A DNA stretch of 8,663 bases from Phycisphaerae bacterium (GTDB lineage Bacteria > Planctomycetota > Phycisphaerae > Phycisphaerales > SM1A02), in the NCBI GenBank assembly GCA_016873355.1, contig VGXK01000064.1:1-8663 (forward strand), written 5' to 3'. The translations under genes were made by a program, and so were the position numbers. This document shows positions 1-6,984 of this stretch, in pieces. The notes below the pieces were generated by a model. That model was not told where the DNA came from and did no database searches. It saw only the letters and a program-made list of their open reading frames with translations. The stretch's first letter is position 1; every line of letters begins with the position of its first letter.

Positions 1-139
1 CGAGCTGAGCTACGTGATTCTCGATGTCGATCGCGCGGCGCCCGCGAACGAGGTGGAGCGCCGGCTCGCCGCGATCCCCGAGACGATCCGCATGCGACTG
101 CTCGGGCCCCTTCCCACCGCCGGTTCCGCGGCGGCCTGA
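1..139 (+). CDS. serA: D-3-phosphoglycerate dehydrogenase, C-terminal ACT-domain end (partial, 5' end outside window)
   Basis: An open frame enters at base 2 and stops with TGA at 137-139, giving 45 residues. The stretch ELSYVILDVD, then about 15 residues, then AIPETIRMRLL has the spacing and character of the last strand-helix-strand of the regulatory ACT domain in E. coli-type SerA, whose end is close to GYVVIDIE...AIPGTIRARLL. SerA oxidises 3-phosphoglycerate to 3-phosphohydroxypyruvate, the first step of serine synthesis in the cytoplasm, and the ACT domain binds serine for feedback inhibition. An extra tail of about 11 small residues (GPLPTAGSAAA) follows the usual end. The catalytic domain lies outside the window, so the call rests on a short tail. 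Another ACT-domain protein is possible. The next gene starts 79 bp downstream on the same strand. Confidence 0.62.
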   Translation, partial: ELSYVILDVDRAAPANEVERRLAAIPETIRMRLLGPLPTAGSAAA

Positions 140-218
140 GCGTCGCCGAACGAACGCGGTCCGGAGTCTCCGACGTTGGAGCGGAAGCCGCTGCGAAGGT
201 CGCCGGTACCATGGCGGC

Positions 219-2428
219 ATGTTCCACTCCGCTGCACGAATCGGCTCGTTCCTGCTCGTTGCCGCCCCCTTCTCCGCCCTTGCGATCGCGTCGGCGGATT
301 CGCCCAGGAGCAGCGCCGCACCCGCCCCGCCACCCGCGGCGAAGGCCGATCCCGTCACCGACATCTATCACGGGCAGCAGGTCGTCGACGAATACCGCTG
401 GCTCGAAGCGCTCGAGAAGGATTCGAAGGAGGTCGCCGACTGGACGACCGCGCAGAACGACTACACGCGTGCGCGCCTCGACGCGCTCGCGTGCCGCTCG
501 AAGGTCGAGGAGGCGCTTCGACCGCTCATGCAGATCGGCTCCATCTCGGCGCCTCGCATGGGCGGCAACTTCTACATCTACACGGAGCGAAGCGGCACGC
601 AGAATCAGCCGGTGGTGAAGGTCCGCACCGGGTTCGACGGCGAGCCGCGCGTGCTGCTCGACCTGAATGCGCTCGACGCGAACGGCCTCACCTCGCTCGA
701 CTGGTGGACTCCTTCGCACGACGGCGAGCTGCTCGCCTTCGGCATCTCGAAATCGGGAAGCGAGATGAGCGAGCTGCACGTGCTCGACACGGCCACGGGC
801 CGGTGGCTCGCCGACGAGATCTCGGGCAAGGTGTCCTTCTCGAGCTGGACGCCGGACGGCAAGGCGTTCCTCTACAGCGTGCTGCGAGATTCGAAGGATC
901 CCTACAGCCGTGAATCGCGCTACCACGAAATCGGCACCAGCCCGCGATTCGATCCCGTTCTTCTGAAGCAGACGAATCCGAGCGAGATTCCCTTCGCGGC
1001 GCTCTCGCACGACGGCCGCTGGCTCTTCACGGGCCTCTTCAAGGGCTGGCAGGCGAACGACCTCTCGGTGCAGCGCTTCGCCGACTGGAAGCGGACGGGC
1101 GCGCTCGATCCCACGGTGATCGCCAAGGGACTCGACGCCCGCACCCAGCCGTCGGCCTCGCTCGGCGACACGCTCTGGGCGACCACCACGCTCGATTCGC
1201 CGAACGGCCGCCTGGTGCGCATCGATCTGAACTCGCCCGGCGATCCGTCGAAGTGGACCACGGTCGTGCCCGAGCGCAAGGACGCGGTGCTGCAGAGCGC
1301 GCAACTGGCTCGCTCGCTGCTTGCGCTCGAGTACGAGAAGGACGCGTGCTCGCAGATCACGCGGGTGGCGCTCGACGGCGCCTCGCTCGGCGACGTGCCG
1401 CTGCCGGGCATCGGCACCGCGTCGCTCAGCACGGACGAGGAGCGCACCGAGGCGTTCCTCACCTTCACGAGCTTCACGGAGCCGCGCAGCATCTATCGCT
1501 TCGATCTCGCGACGACGGAAGTGCCGCCGCCGAGCGAAGTCACCCACAGGACGATGCCGGTCGCGTCGAACACGAAGGCGCCGCCGACGCTCACGCTCTG
1601 GGCGCGCCCGGAAGTTCCCGTCGATCCGTCCAAGTACGAGGTGAAGCAGGTCCGCGCCACGAGCCGCGACGGCACGGAAGTGCCCATGTTCGTCGTGACG
1701 AAGAAGGGCGCCGTCGCCAACGGCGACAACGCGTGCCTGCTCACGGCGTACGGCGGATTCAACGTGTCGCTCACGCCCTACTTCAACCCCACGCTCATTC
1801 CGTGGCTCGACGCGGGCGGCATCTGGGTGCAGGCGAATCTGCGCGGCGGCGGCGAGTACGGCGAGCAGTGGCATCGCGACGGAATGCTCGGCAAGAAGCA
1901 GAACGTCTTCGACGACTTCTACGCCTGCGCCGAGTGGCTCATTTCGAACAAGTGGACGAACGCGGGCAAGCTCGCGATCGAGGGTGGTTCGAACGGCGGG
2001 CTTCTCACCGGCACCGCCGTCACGCAGCGGCCCGAGCTCTTCGCCGCGGCGATCGTGGGCGTGCCGCTGCTCGACATGCTGCGCTACGACAAGTTCCTGC
2101 TCGCCAAGTACTGGGTGCCGGAATACGGCAGCGCCGAGAACGCCGAGGCATACGGCTGGCTCCGGGCGTATTCGCCCTACCACCACGTGAGCAAGGGAAC
2201 CAAGTACCCGGCCGTCTTCCTCAATGCCGGCGCGTGCATCCGCTGCACGCGCGGAAGATGGCGGCCAGGATGCAGGCGCTCGCGGCGAACGATCCCGAGA
2301 AGAAGCCCATCTTCCTCTGGATCGATCGCGATGCGGGACACGGCCAGGGCAAGCCGCTCTCACTGCGCATCCGCGACGAAGCGGATCAGTGGACCTTCGT
2401 CATGTGGCAGACCGGGCTCTGCAACTGA
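219..2428 (+). pseudogene. Secreted prolyl oligopeptidase (S9A family), frameshifted at the catalytic Asp site
   Basis: This family is serine endopeptidases that cut short peptides after proline. I chose ATG 219 because it begins a signal peptide (MFHSAARIGSFLLVAAPFSALAIASA); upstream in-frame codons show no homology and no clear Shine-Dalgarno sequence is present. Residues about 43-460 look like the N-terminal segment and beta-propeller. The alpha/beta hydrolase part carries YGGF (511-514), RGGGEYG (542-548) and the nucleophile motif GGSNGG with Ser591 (codon 1989-1991). After LNAGA (residue 672) the frame is wrong. The expected RVHPLHARKM...DAGHGQGKP...QTGLCN continues in another frame from 2231 to TGA 2426-2428, with the catalytic His codon at 2339-2341. 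The missing bases cover the family's conserved ND-x-R segment, which holds the catalytic Asp. Repaired length would be about 740 aa, normal for the family. Read without repair, the frame runs to 2459 (746 aa) with a meaningless Arg/Ser-rich tail. It is either a recent pseudogene or an assembly error. Confidence 0.88.
2229..2236 (+). other. Frameshift/deletion site in the peptidase gene
   Basis: The sequence GGCGCGTG joins two reading frames. GGC (2229-2231) ends LNAG in the upstream frame, while CGC-GTG (2231-2236) begins RVHPLH in the downstream frame. Family spacing (G-A-N-D-x-R-V) implies four missing residues plus one shared base, so the simplest event is loss of 13 nt; 3n+1 is required in any case. 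The surviving GCGCG is the kind of short repeat that promotes slippage. No stop codon has accumulated on either side, so the event is recent or artefactual. Confidence 0.8.
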
Positions 2429-2517
2429 GCGGTTTGGAGCGGCGCACGCCGAAGCGTGACGGATCATGATTCTGCGCAGGCACCGAGACGAACTAGAGCG
2501 GTGACGACCTGGTGGCC

Positions 2518-2561
2518 CTTCGCCGCGAAGCCGGACCTCGACGAGGCGGCCTCGCGGCCGC
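2518..2561. terminator. Inverted repeats in the convergent gap, possible bidirectional terminator
   Basis: The 164-bp gap between two converging genes (2429-2592) contains no gene. It holds three adjacent inverted repeats: CTTCG/CGAAG with a 3-nt loop (2518-2530), CCTCG/CGAGG around one base (2536-2546), and GCGGCC/GGCCGC with loop TCGC (2546-2561). The last two share a base, so they are alternatives. No U-tract follows in either direction, so this is not a canonical intrinsic terminator. The position between convergent 3' ends is the main support. Confidence 0.3.
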
Positions 2562-2592
2562 GACTGCTCGCGGGAGTCTCAGCGATCTGACT

Positions 2593-3369
2593 TCACTTCG
2601 GCTTTGGCGCCGCGTCGGCCGGCGGCGCGTCGGACGCAGCGTCGCCTCCGCTCGAGTCGCTCGCGCCCGAATCGCCGCCGGTCGAATCGTCCGCACCGGA
2701 GCCGCGCGGCGCCGACGCGCCGCTGCCTGCCGCTCCGCCCTGCTTTCGATCGACATGCTCGAAGTCGAGACTGCCGCCGCGCACGCGACCCCGGAACTCG
2801 ATGTCGTCGGCGGTTCCGTCGGCGCCGTCGCCGCCGGAACTCCAGAGCTCGAAGCCCTCGGGATCGTCGGTCCGCTCGTAGTGGAACTGCTTTCCCCAGC
2901 CGTCGACGAACACGGCCTTGTCCAAGTCGAGTTCGTTGAGCGACTCCGGGACCTTCTTGTGCTGTGCATAGAAGGCGATCAGCATGAAGCCGATCATGAA
3001 CGCATGGATTGCGGTCACGCCTTCGGATCCGAGCGAACCCCTGAACGTGGTGGTGACCCACAGCGTCATCGCCGACGCCGACACCACGCCGATCATGACG
3101 AGCAGCACCGGGAACGCGAAGGGCATGCAGCAGCAGAGGCCGGCGAGATTCGAGGCAAACCCCGCGACGGCCCAGCCGCGCGGACGCTTGAAGAGCCCGA
3201 TCACCGAGAGCAGCAGTCCGATCGGCGCGAGCACGCCTCCCATCGCGCAGAGGCTCACGATCCCGATGACGAATCCCGCAATTCCCCAGCCGTTCACTCC
3301 GACGGCGGGCGCTGGCGGCGGATCGGCTTCGTACGAGGGGAGATTCCCCCAGGGAGCGGTCTCGGCCAT
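2593..3369 (-). CDS. DUF4190-like membrane protein with GspG-type pseudopilin C-terminal domain
   Basis: The product is 258 aa, starting at the first ATG of the homologous region (MAETAPWGNLPSY); long upstream extensions in this frame are Arg-rich and antisense to uvrD. Residues 1-25 form a Pro-rich cytoplasmic-type leader. Residues 28-106 are hydrophobic helices with the DUF4190 pattern: GWGIAGFVIGIVSL, GGVLAPIGLLLSVIGLFKRPRGWAVAGFASNLAGL, then another hydrophobic stretch. Residues 118-148 (VTAIHAFMIGFML...KKVPESLNELD) and 149-190 match the region after the pilin helix in GspG: a DGWGKQFHYE motif, FELWSSGG, then DGADGTADDI, which looks like the calcium-binding loop. Residues 208-258 are a disordered Gly/Ser/Ala/Asp tail. 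No classical type IV prepilin peptidase site (G-FTLIE) is present, so it is probably not itself a pilin. It lies 119 bp downstream of uvrD on the same strand, and no good Shine-Dalgarno sequence precedes it. The function is unknown; a cell-envelope role is an inference. Confidence 0.85.
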   Translation of the reverse strand: MAETAPWGNLPSYEADPPPAPAVGVNGWGIAGFVIGIVSLCAMGGVLAPIGLLLSVIGLFKRPRGWAVAGFASNLAGLCCCMPFAFPVLLVMIGVVSASAMTLWVTTTFRGSLGSEGVTAIHAFMIGFMLIAFYAQHKKVPESLNELDLDKAVFVDGWGKQFHYERTDDPEGFELWSSGGDGADGTADDIEFRGRVRGGSLDFEHVDRKQGGAAGSGASAPRGSGADDSTGGDSGASDSSGGDAASDAPPADAAPKPK

Positions 3370-3392
3370 GGGCGGGATGGTACTCGGCGTTG

Positions 3393-3420
3393 GGCGCTCG
3401 CGGGCAGCGACGCGGGCGCC
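3393..3420. other. GC-rich hairpin between uvrD and the downstream membrane-protein gene
   Basis: GGCGC-T-CGCG (3393-3402) pairs with CGCG-G-GCGCC (3411-3420) across an 8-nt loop. On the minus-strand transcript the middle position is an A/C mismatch. The hairpin sits 24 nt upstream of the membrane-protein start codon and about 70 nt after the uvrD stop. No U-tract follows, so it is not a typical terminator. GC-rich DNA forms such structures by chance, so function is uncertain. Confidence 0.25.
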
Positions 3421-3488
3421 AGCAGCGGCGCGATGAGAGGCGCGAATGCCGCGTCGGCGGCGGGTGCGGGTCGACTTCCGTCGCCCCG

Positions 3489-5945
3489 TCAGCGCTTCGC
3501 GACGATCTGGAGTTTCGCGTAGGCGATCACGAGGGTCTTCATGCCCGCGTTGTCGAAGACGACGCGCACGCTCGGCGAGCCCGCCCGCGGAATGAGCTCC
3601 TTCACCACGCCCATGCCGAAGATGGGATGGCGCACGAGCGTGCCCACCGAGAGCCCGGCAAGCGACGGCGCGCCTCGTACTCCGCCCCGCGACGCGCCGC
3701 CTCGATCGGCGCCGGGTGAACCTCCGCCGGCGCCCGATCTCGCTGCCGTCCCGCCGTGCCAGTCCTCGCTGCGATCGACGCGGAAGACTCGTTCGCCGTC
3801 GCCGCCGCCGCGGCGCCCCCCACGCGCGGCGCCGAAGTCGCCCGCGCCCCGATCGAAGGCTTCGTCGCCCGGGAACGAACCGATCGCGTCGCCCGCAAGA
3901 TCGATGCGCTCCGCGTGCTCGACGGGAATCTCGCGGAGGAATCGGCTCTCGATGCACGACTGCCGCACGCCGTGCACGAGCCGCGTGGCGGTGTGCGCAA
4001 GAATGAGCGTGCGCTCGGCGCGGGTCATGCCGACGAAGCAGAGTCGGCGCTCCTCCTCCGCCTCGTCGGGATTCTCGATCGCGCGAGCGTGGGGAAGCGT
4101 GCCCTCCTCGAGTCCCACGATCGCCACGAGCGGAAACTCGAGTCCTTTCGCCGCGTGAAGCGTCATGAGCGTCACCGCGCCGCGCTCGGGATCGATCGCG
4201 TCGGCGTCGGCCACGAGGGCGACGCTCTCGAGCCACGCGCGAAGGGCGTCGAGCGCCGTTCGAGCCGGCGGCGGCGCCTGATCGCCGCGCGCGGCGGCGC
4301 CCGCGTCCGCCTCCGCGTCCGCCTCCGCCCGCGCGCGATCCGATGCGTCGAGCACGTCGCCGTCGGCGAAACGCTCCTGCACGAAATCGGTCGACGCGTT
4401 CTCGAGCTCCAGCAGGTTCGCCGATCGATCTTCGCCCTCCGCGTCCGCCTCCGTCTGCGCCGCGATCATGGCGCGAAGACCGCTCTCGTCGAGCACCGCC
4501 GCCACGAGATCGGGAAGCGCCGACGCCTCCGCCTTCGCCGCGAGTTCGCGCCAGCGGCGGAAGAGGCCGCCGAGCTCCGCGGCGCTCCTGGCCGCCCGCG
4601 CCGTCAGTCCCGCGCGGGACGGATCGTGCAGCAGTTCGGCGACGGGAACGCCGTGCTCGCGGGCCGCCGTCGACAGCTTCTCCACGCTCGTCTCGCCGAG
4701 TCCGCGCGACGGCACGTTCACGATGCGCCGCAGCGCCGCCGCATCCGCAGGATTCGAGACGAGCCGCAGGTACGCGAGCGCATCCTTGACTTCACGCCGC
4801 TCGAAGAACGCGGTGCCGCGCACCACCTGGTACGGAATCGACTCGCGCCGCAGCGCATCCTCGACCACGCGGCTCAGCGCGTTGATGCGGTAGAGCACCG
4901 CCATGCCGCGCCACGGAACGCCGGTGCGCTCGACTTCTCGAAGTCGCCGCACCACCTGCTCCGCTTCGTGGTGCTCGTCGAAGCAGCGCAGGATCGCGGG
5001 GCGCGCGCCGTCGCCGAGCGAGGTCGTGAGCTCCTTGTGTCGCCGGCGCTTGTTGTGGCGGATGAGCCCGTCGGCGGCCGCCACGATGTGCCGCGTCGAA
5101 CGGAAGTTCTCGCCGAGCGGAACGACGACGGCCCCGGGAAACGCCTCCTCGAACTCGAGGATGTTCCGCAGGTCCGCGCCGCGCCAGCCGTAGATCGACT
5201 GATCGGGATCGCCGACCGCCATGATGTTGCCGTGCTCGGCGATCCGCCGCGCGATCACGAACTGGGCGTGGTTCGTGTCCTGGTATTCGTCGATGAGCAG
5301 GTAGCGGAAGCGCTCCACGAGCGAGCGCCGGATCGTCTCGTCGCGCTTCAGGAGCTTCGCGAGCACCATGAGCAGATCGTCGAAGTCGACCGCGTTCGAC
5401 GCGGCGAGCTCGCGCTGATAGCCCTCGTAGAGCCGCGACACGGCGCGGGCGCGGAAGTCGCCCTGCGCCGCGGCGTCCTCCGGACCGAGCAGCGCGTTCT
5501 TCAGTCGACTCACCTCGGAGAGTGCGCCCGCCGGCGTCCACCGACCAGGAACGCCGGCATCGGCGATGGCGCGCTTCATCGCGTCGCGTTGATCGGCGGT
5601 GTCGTGGATCACGAACCCCGGTCGCAGTCCCGCCGCCTCCGCGTGATGCCGCAGGAGCGTCGCCGCGAACGTGTGGAACGTGCTCACGACGAGACCGCGC
5701 CGACCCGGCACGCCCGGCGGCACGAGCGCATCGACCCGCGCGCGCATTTCGCCGGCGGCCTTGTTCGTGAACGTGAGCGCGAGAATCTGCCACGCGGGAA
5801 TGCCGAGCGAGACGAGATGCGCGATGCGCCGCGTGATCACGCGAGTCTTCCCGGAGCCCGGACCTGCAAGCACGAGCATCGCGCCGTCGACATGTTCGAC
5901 GGCGCGACGCTGCGCATCGGTGAGCGAGTCGTGCGCCACGCGCAT
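3489..5945 (-). CDS. uvrD: UvrD/PcrA-type superfamily 1A DNA helicase
   Basis: This is an ATP-dependent 3'-5' DNA helicase acting in nucleotide-excision and mismatch repair and in clearing proteins from DNA. The 818-aa product shows every SF1A motif in order: Q-motif LTDAQRRAV (8-16), Walker A AGPGSGKT (27-34), TFTNKAAGEM (58-67), VSTFHTFAA (87-95), Walker B LIDEYQDT (217-224), GDPDQSIYGWRG (245-256), ENFRSTR (279-285), TLHAAKGLEF (595-604) and FVGMTRAERTL (637-647). The C-terminus has a Gly/Arg-rich linker (about 690-762) and a Tudor-like domain (LSVGTLVRHPIFGMGVV...IAYAKLQIV, 765-815) as in PcrA, which contacts RNA polymerase. I chose ATG 5945 because the preceding 39 in-frame residues lack homology. 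It has no clear Shine-Dalgarno sequence. An acidic Glu-Ala-Asp insertion lies at 534-550 within the second half of domain 2. The size is slightly above typical (about 720-780). The gene is divergent from dcd. Confidence 0.96.
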   Translation of the reverse strand: MRVAHDSLTDAQRRAVEHVDGAMLVLAGPGSGKTRVITRRIAHLVSLGIPAWQILALTFTNKAAGEMRARVDALVPPGVPGRRGLVVSTFHTFAATLLRHHAEAAGLRPGFVIHDTADQRDAMKRAIADAGVPGRWTPAGALSEVSRLKNALLGPEDAAAQGDFRARAVSRLYEGYQRELAASNAVDFDDLLMVLAKLLKRDETIRRSLVERFRYLLIDEYQDTNHAQFVIARRIAEHGNIMAVGDPDQSIYGWRGADLRNILEFEEAFPGAVVVPLGENFRSTRHIVAAADGLIRHNKRRRHKELTTSLGDGARPAILRCFDEHHEAEQVVRRLREVERTGVPWRGMAVLYRINALSRVVEDALRRESIPYQVVRGTAFFERREVKDALAYLRLVSNPADAAALRRIVNVPSRGLGETSVEKLSTAAREHGVPVAELLHDPSRAGLTARAARSAAELGGLFRRWRELAAKAEASALPDLVAAVLDESGLRAMIAAQTEADAEGEDRSANLLELENASTDFVQERFADGDVLDASDRARAEADAEADAGAAARGDQAPPPARTALDALRAWLESVALVADADAIDPERGAVTLMTLHAAKGLEFPLVAIVGLEEGTLPHARAIENPDEAEEERRLCFVGMTRAERTLILAHTATRLVHGVRQSCIESRFLREIPVEHAERIDLAGDAIGSFPGDEAFDRGAGDFGAARGGRRGGGDGERVFRVDRSEDWHGGTAARSGAGGGSPGADRGGASRGGVRGAPSLAGLSVGTLVRHPIFGMGVVKELIPRAGSPSVRVVFDNAGMKTLVIAYAKLQIVAKR
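4303..4326 (-). repeat. 12-bp tandem repeat (two copies) encoding EADA-EADA in UvrD
   Basis: GCGTCCGCCTCC occurs twice in direct succession, and a further copy of the 13-mer GCGTCCGCCTCCG lies at 4441-4453. On the coding (minus) strand these give EADAEADA at residues 541-548 and TEADA at 498-502. They fall in a poorly conserved, probably flexible acidic part of the helicase outside the motor motifs, so copy number could vary without harm. Confidence 0.7.
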
Positions 5946-6054
5946 CGCGCGCGAGGGTAGCAGTCGCTCACGCGACAACCTGTCCACGAGCCGTTCCCGC
6001 CGCCGCCCCGGTGCTTCGCGCGATCGCACACCCGCAAGCAGCGGTATCGAAACG

Positions 6055-6064
6055 GTTTGCAAAC
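6055..6064. promoter_or_regulatory. Perfect palindrome GTTTGCAAAC, operator candidate
   Basis: A 10-bp perfect inverted repeat lies in the A+T-rich part of the divergent region, about 110 bp upstream of the uvrD start and 40 bp upstream of the candidate dcd promoter. Even-centred palindromes of this type are typical binding sites for dimeric repressors. It does not fit the E. coli LexA (CTGT-N8-ACAG) pattern on both sides. No regulator is identified. Confidence 0.3.
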
Positions 6065-6103
6065 AGGATGCTCAAATCACACCAGATTTCGTGGTTCTGG
6101 GTC

Positions 6104-6131
6104 TTGCGTCCACAATCCCTAGGGGTATCTT
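6104..6131 (+). promoter_or_regulatory. Candidate sigma-70-type promoter for dcd-nrdJ
   Basis: TTGCGT (6104-6109) and TATCTT (6126-6131) are separated by 16 bp. The -10 element matches TATAAT at five of six positions; the -35 matches only TTG. A CCCTAGGG palindrome (6117-6124) occupies the spacer. If used, it gives a leader of about 190 nt before dcd. The A+T-rich setting within GC-rich DNA supports it, but the score is modest. Confidence 0.35.
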
Positions 6132-6173
6132 GGCCCCGCCAAGCCTCGGTGGTCGAAACAGTGGGCATGGGCA

Positions 6174-6185
6174 CGCACGCGTGCG
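6174..6185. other. 12-bp perfect palindrome CGCACGCGTGCG
   Basis: This perfect self-complementary sequence lies in the putative leader of dcd, flanked by GGGCACG and CATCCCG. It could be a protein-binding site. As RNA it would need a loop, which reduces the stem. In GC-rich sequence such palindromes also occur by chance. Confidence 0.2.
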
Positions 6186-6314
6186 CATCCCGCCAGGGCC
6201 ACGCGGCGCGGCATGGTGGGTTCTGGCGGTTCGGAACCAATTGTCCGGTGCTTGTTCGGGTGGCCTCGAAGGGCGCGCTTGGCCGTGAGTGCGCGCGGCG
6301 GTGGCGCGCCGCCC

Positions 6315-6320
6315 AGGGAG
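6315..6320 (+). promoter_or_regulatory. Shine-Dalgarno sequence for dcd
   Basis: AGGGAG lies 7 nt upstream of ATG 6328. It fixes this start over the in-frame ATG at 6289, whose extra 13 residues (MRAAVARRPGSRT) are outside the conserved Dcd fold. Confidence 0.65.
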
Positions 6321-6327
6321 TCGAACG

Positions 6328-6915
6328 ATGACCGTCCTCTGTGACACGCAGATTCGCGAACTCGTGGGAATCGAGCCCTTCGCCGAGAACGAGCGTCGTC
6401 CCGGCAGGGTGAGTTACGGCGTTTCGAGTTACGGCTACGACGTGCGCGTGGGCACTCGCTTCAAGATCTTCACGAACGCCACGAGCGGCGGCGTGGCGGT
6501 GGTCGATCCCAAGCGCTTCACGAACGATCTCTTCCTCACGATCGACACGGACGAGACCGGGCGCGACCACGTGATCATCCCGCCCAACTCGTTCGCGCTT
6601 GCCGAAACGATCGAGGTCTTCGACATCCCGCGCGACGTGCTCGCGATCTGCGTCGGCAAGAGCACCTACGCGCGATGCGGCATCATCGTCAACGTGACTC
6701 CGCTCGAGCCCGAGTGGCGCGGCCGCGTCACGATCGAGATCTCGAACACCACCCCGCTGCCGGCGAAGATCTACGCGAACGAGGGCATCGCGCAGATGAT
6801 CTTCCTCAAGGCCGATCGAGTCTGCGCGATCAGCTACGCCGACAAGGGCGGCAAGTACCAGGACCAGGCGGGGTTGACGCTTCCGCGCGTCGACGGCATC
6901 GACCGTTCAGAGTGA
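6328..6915 (+). CDS. dcd: dCTP deaminase
   Basis: Dcd hydrolytically deaminates dCTP to dUTP and ammonia in the cytoplasm, feeding dUMP and then dTMP synthesis. The 195-aa product matches the usual length (E. coli enzyme 193 aa). The active-site block GKSTYARCGIIVNVTPLEPEWRGRVTIEISNTTPLPAKIYANEGIAQMIF (in part residues 110-140) includes Ser112, Arg116 and the catalytic Glu137, equivalent to E. coli Glu138. The N-terminal SYGYDVRVG (34-42) and the C-terminal nucleotide-lid region YADKGGKYQDQAGLTLPR (170-187) are also present. The subtype resembles the form found in alphaproteobacteria and chlamydiae rather than the E. coli form. Whether it also hydrolyses dUTP to dUMP, as some archaeal and actinobacterial homologues do, cannot be decided here. 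It is 83 bp upstream of nrdJ on the same strand, and both act on the dNTP pool, which suggests joint transcription. Confidence 0.97.
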   Translation: MTVLCDTQIRELVGIEPFAENERRPGRVSYGVSSYGYDVRVGTRFKIFTNATSGGVAVVDPKRFTNDLFLTIDTDETGRDHVIIPPNSFALAETIEVFDIPRDVLAICVGKSTYARCGIIVNVTPLEPEWRGRVTIEISNTTPLPAKIYANEGIAQMIFLKADRVCAISYADKGGKYQDQAGLTLPRVDGIDRSE

Positions 6916-6935
6916 GTCCGCATCATCTCGTGTCT

Positions 6936-6957
6936 CCCCGTGAACGGCTTCGCGGGG
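6936..6957 (+). terminator. Strong hairpin between dcd and nrdJ, possible attenuator or terminator
   Basis: CCCCGTGAA (6936-6944) pairs with TTCGCGGGG (6949-6957) around a CGGC tetraloop. All nine positions pair on the plus-strand RNA, one as G-U. It begins 21 nt after the dcd stop and ends 41 nt before nrdJ. The following GCTTTCGATTCGTTCT is pyrimidine-rich but has no run of T, so full termination is doubtful. Partial termination or mRNA processing that sets different dcd and nrdJ levels would fit. Confidence 0.45.
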
Positions 6958-6984
6958 CGCTTTCGATTCGTTCTCCAGATTCAC

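Larger units (their letters stand above)
5946..6327. other. 382-bp divergent intergenic region between uvrD and dcd
   Basis: I see no gene here. Open frames crossing it are upstream extensions of uvrD or dcd, or antisense shadows with no recognisable homology. The segment 6045-6135 is visibly richer in A+T than its surroundings and contains a 10-bp palindrome (6055-6064) and a candidate promoter toward dcd (6104-6131). The remaining 190 bp before dcd is GC-rich and holds further inverted repeats: CGCACGCGTGCG at 6174-6185 and GGTTC-G-GAACC at 6228-6238. It would form a long leader if the candidate promoter is used. No tRNA or clear riboswitch consensus was recognised. Confidence 0.6.

Noticed and set aside
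162..172. CGGAG-T-CTCCG inverted repeat downstream of serA as a terminator
   Set aside because: It has a one-base loop, a short stem and no T-tract, so it is likely chance in GC-rich DNA.
1253..2428. A 391-codon plus-strand frame overlapping the peptidase
   Set aside because: Only its last 65 codons, after the frameshift, are homologous to the peptidase. The earlier part is Arg-rich out-of-frame translation, so it is not a separate gene.
3370..4236. An upstream N-terminal extension of the membrane-protein frame into uvrD
   Set aside because: The extension is Arg-rich and antisense-like in composition, lies within the uvrD coding region, and is followed by an ATG that begins the plausible protein.
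3756..5960. A 734-codon plus-strand open frame opposite uvrD
   Set aside because: The opposite strand encodes all helicase motifs; this frame is an Arg/Ala/Glu-rich shadow without any motif.
6218..6246. SOS (LexA) box near uvrD
   Set aside because: GTTC-N5-GTTC at 6220-6232 has the wrong spacing for the alphaproteobacterial GTTC-N7-GTTC box, and GAAC-N4-TGTC does not fit the Gram-positive GAAC-N4-GTTC box. The site is also almost 300 bp from the uvrD start.
6132..6327. Adenosylcobalamin riboswitch controlling dcd-nrdJ
   Set aside because: Reading by eye I found GGGCCACG-like fragments but not the ordered B12-box and core elements; there is not enough to annotate without a covariance search.
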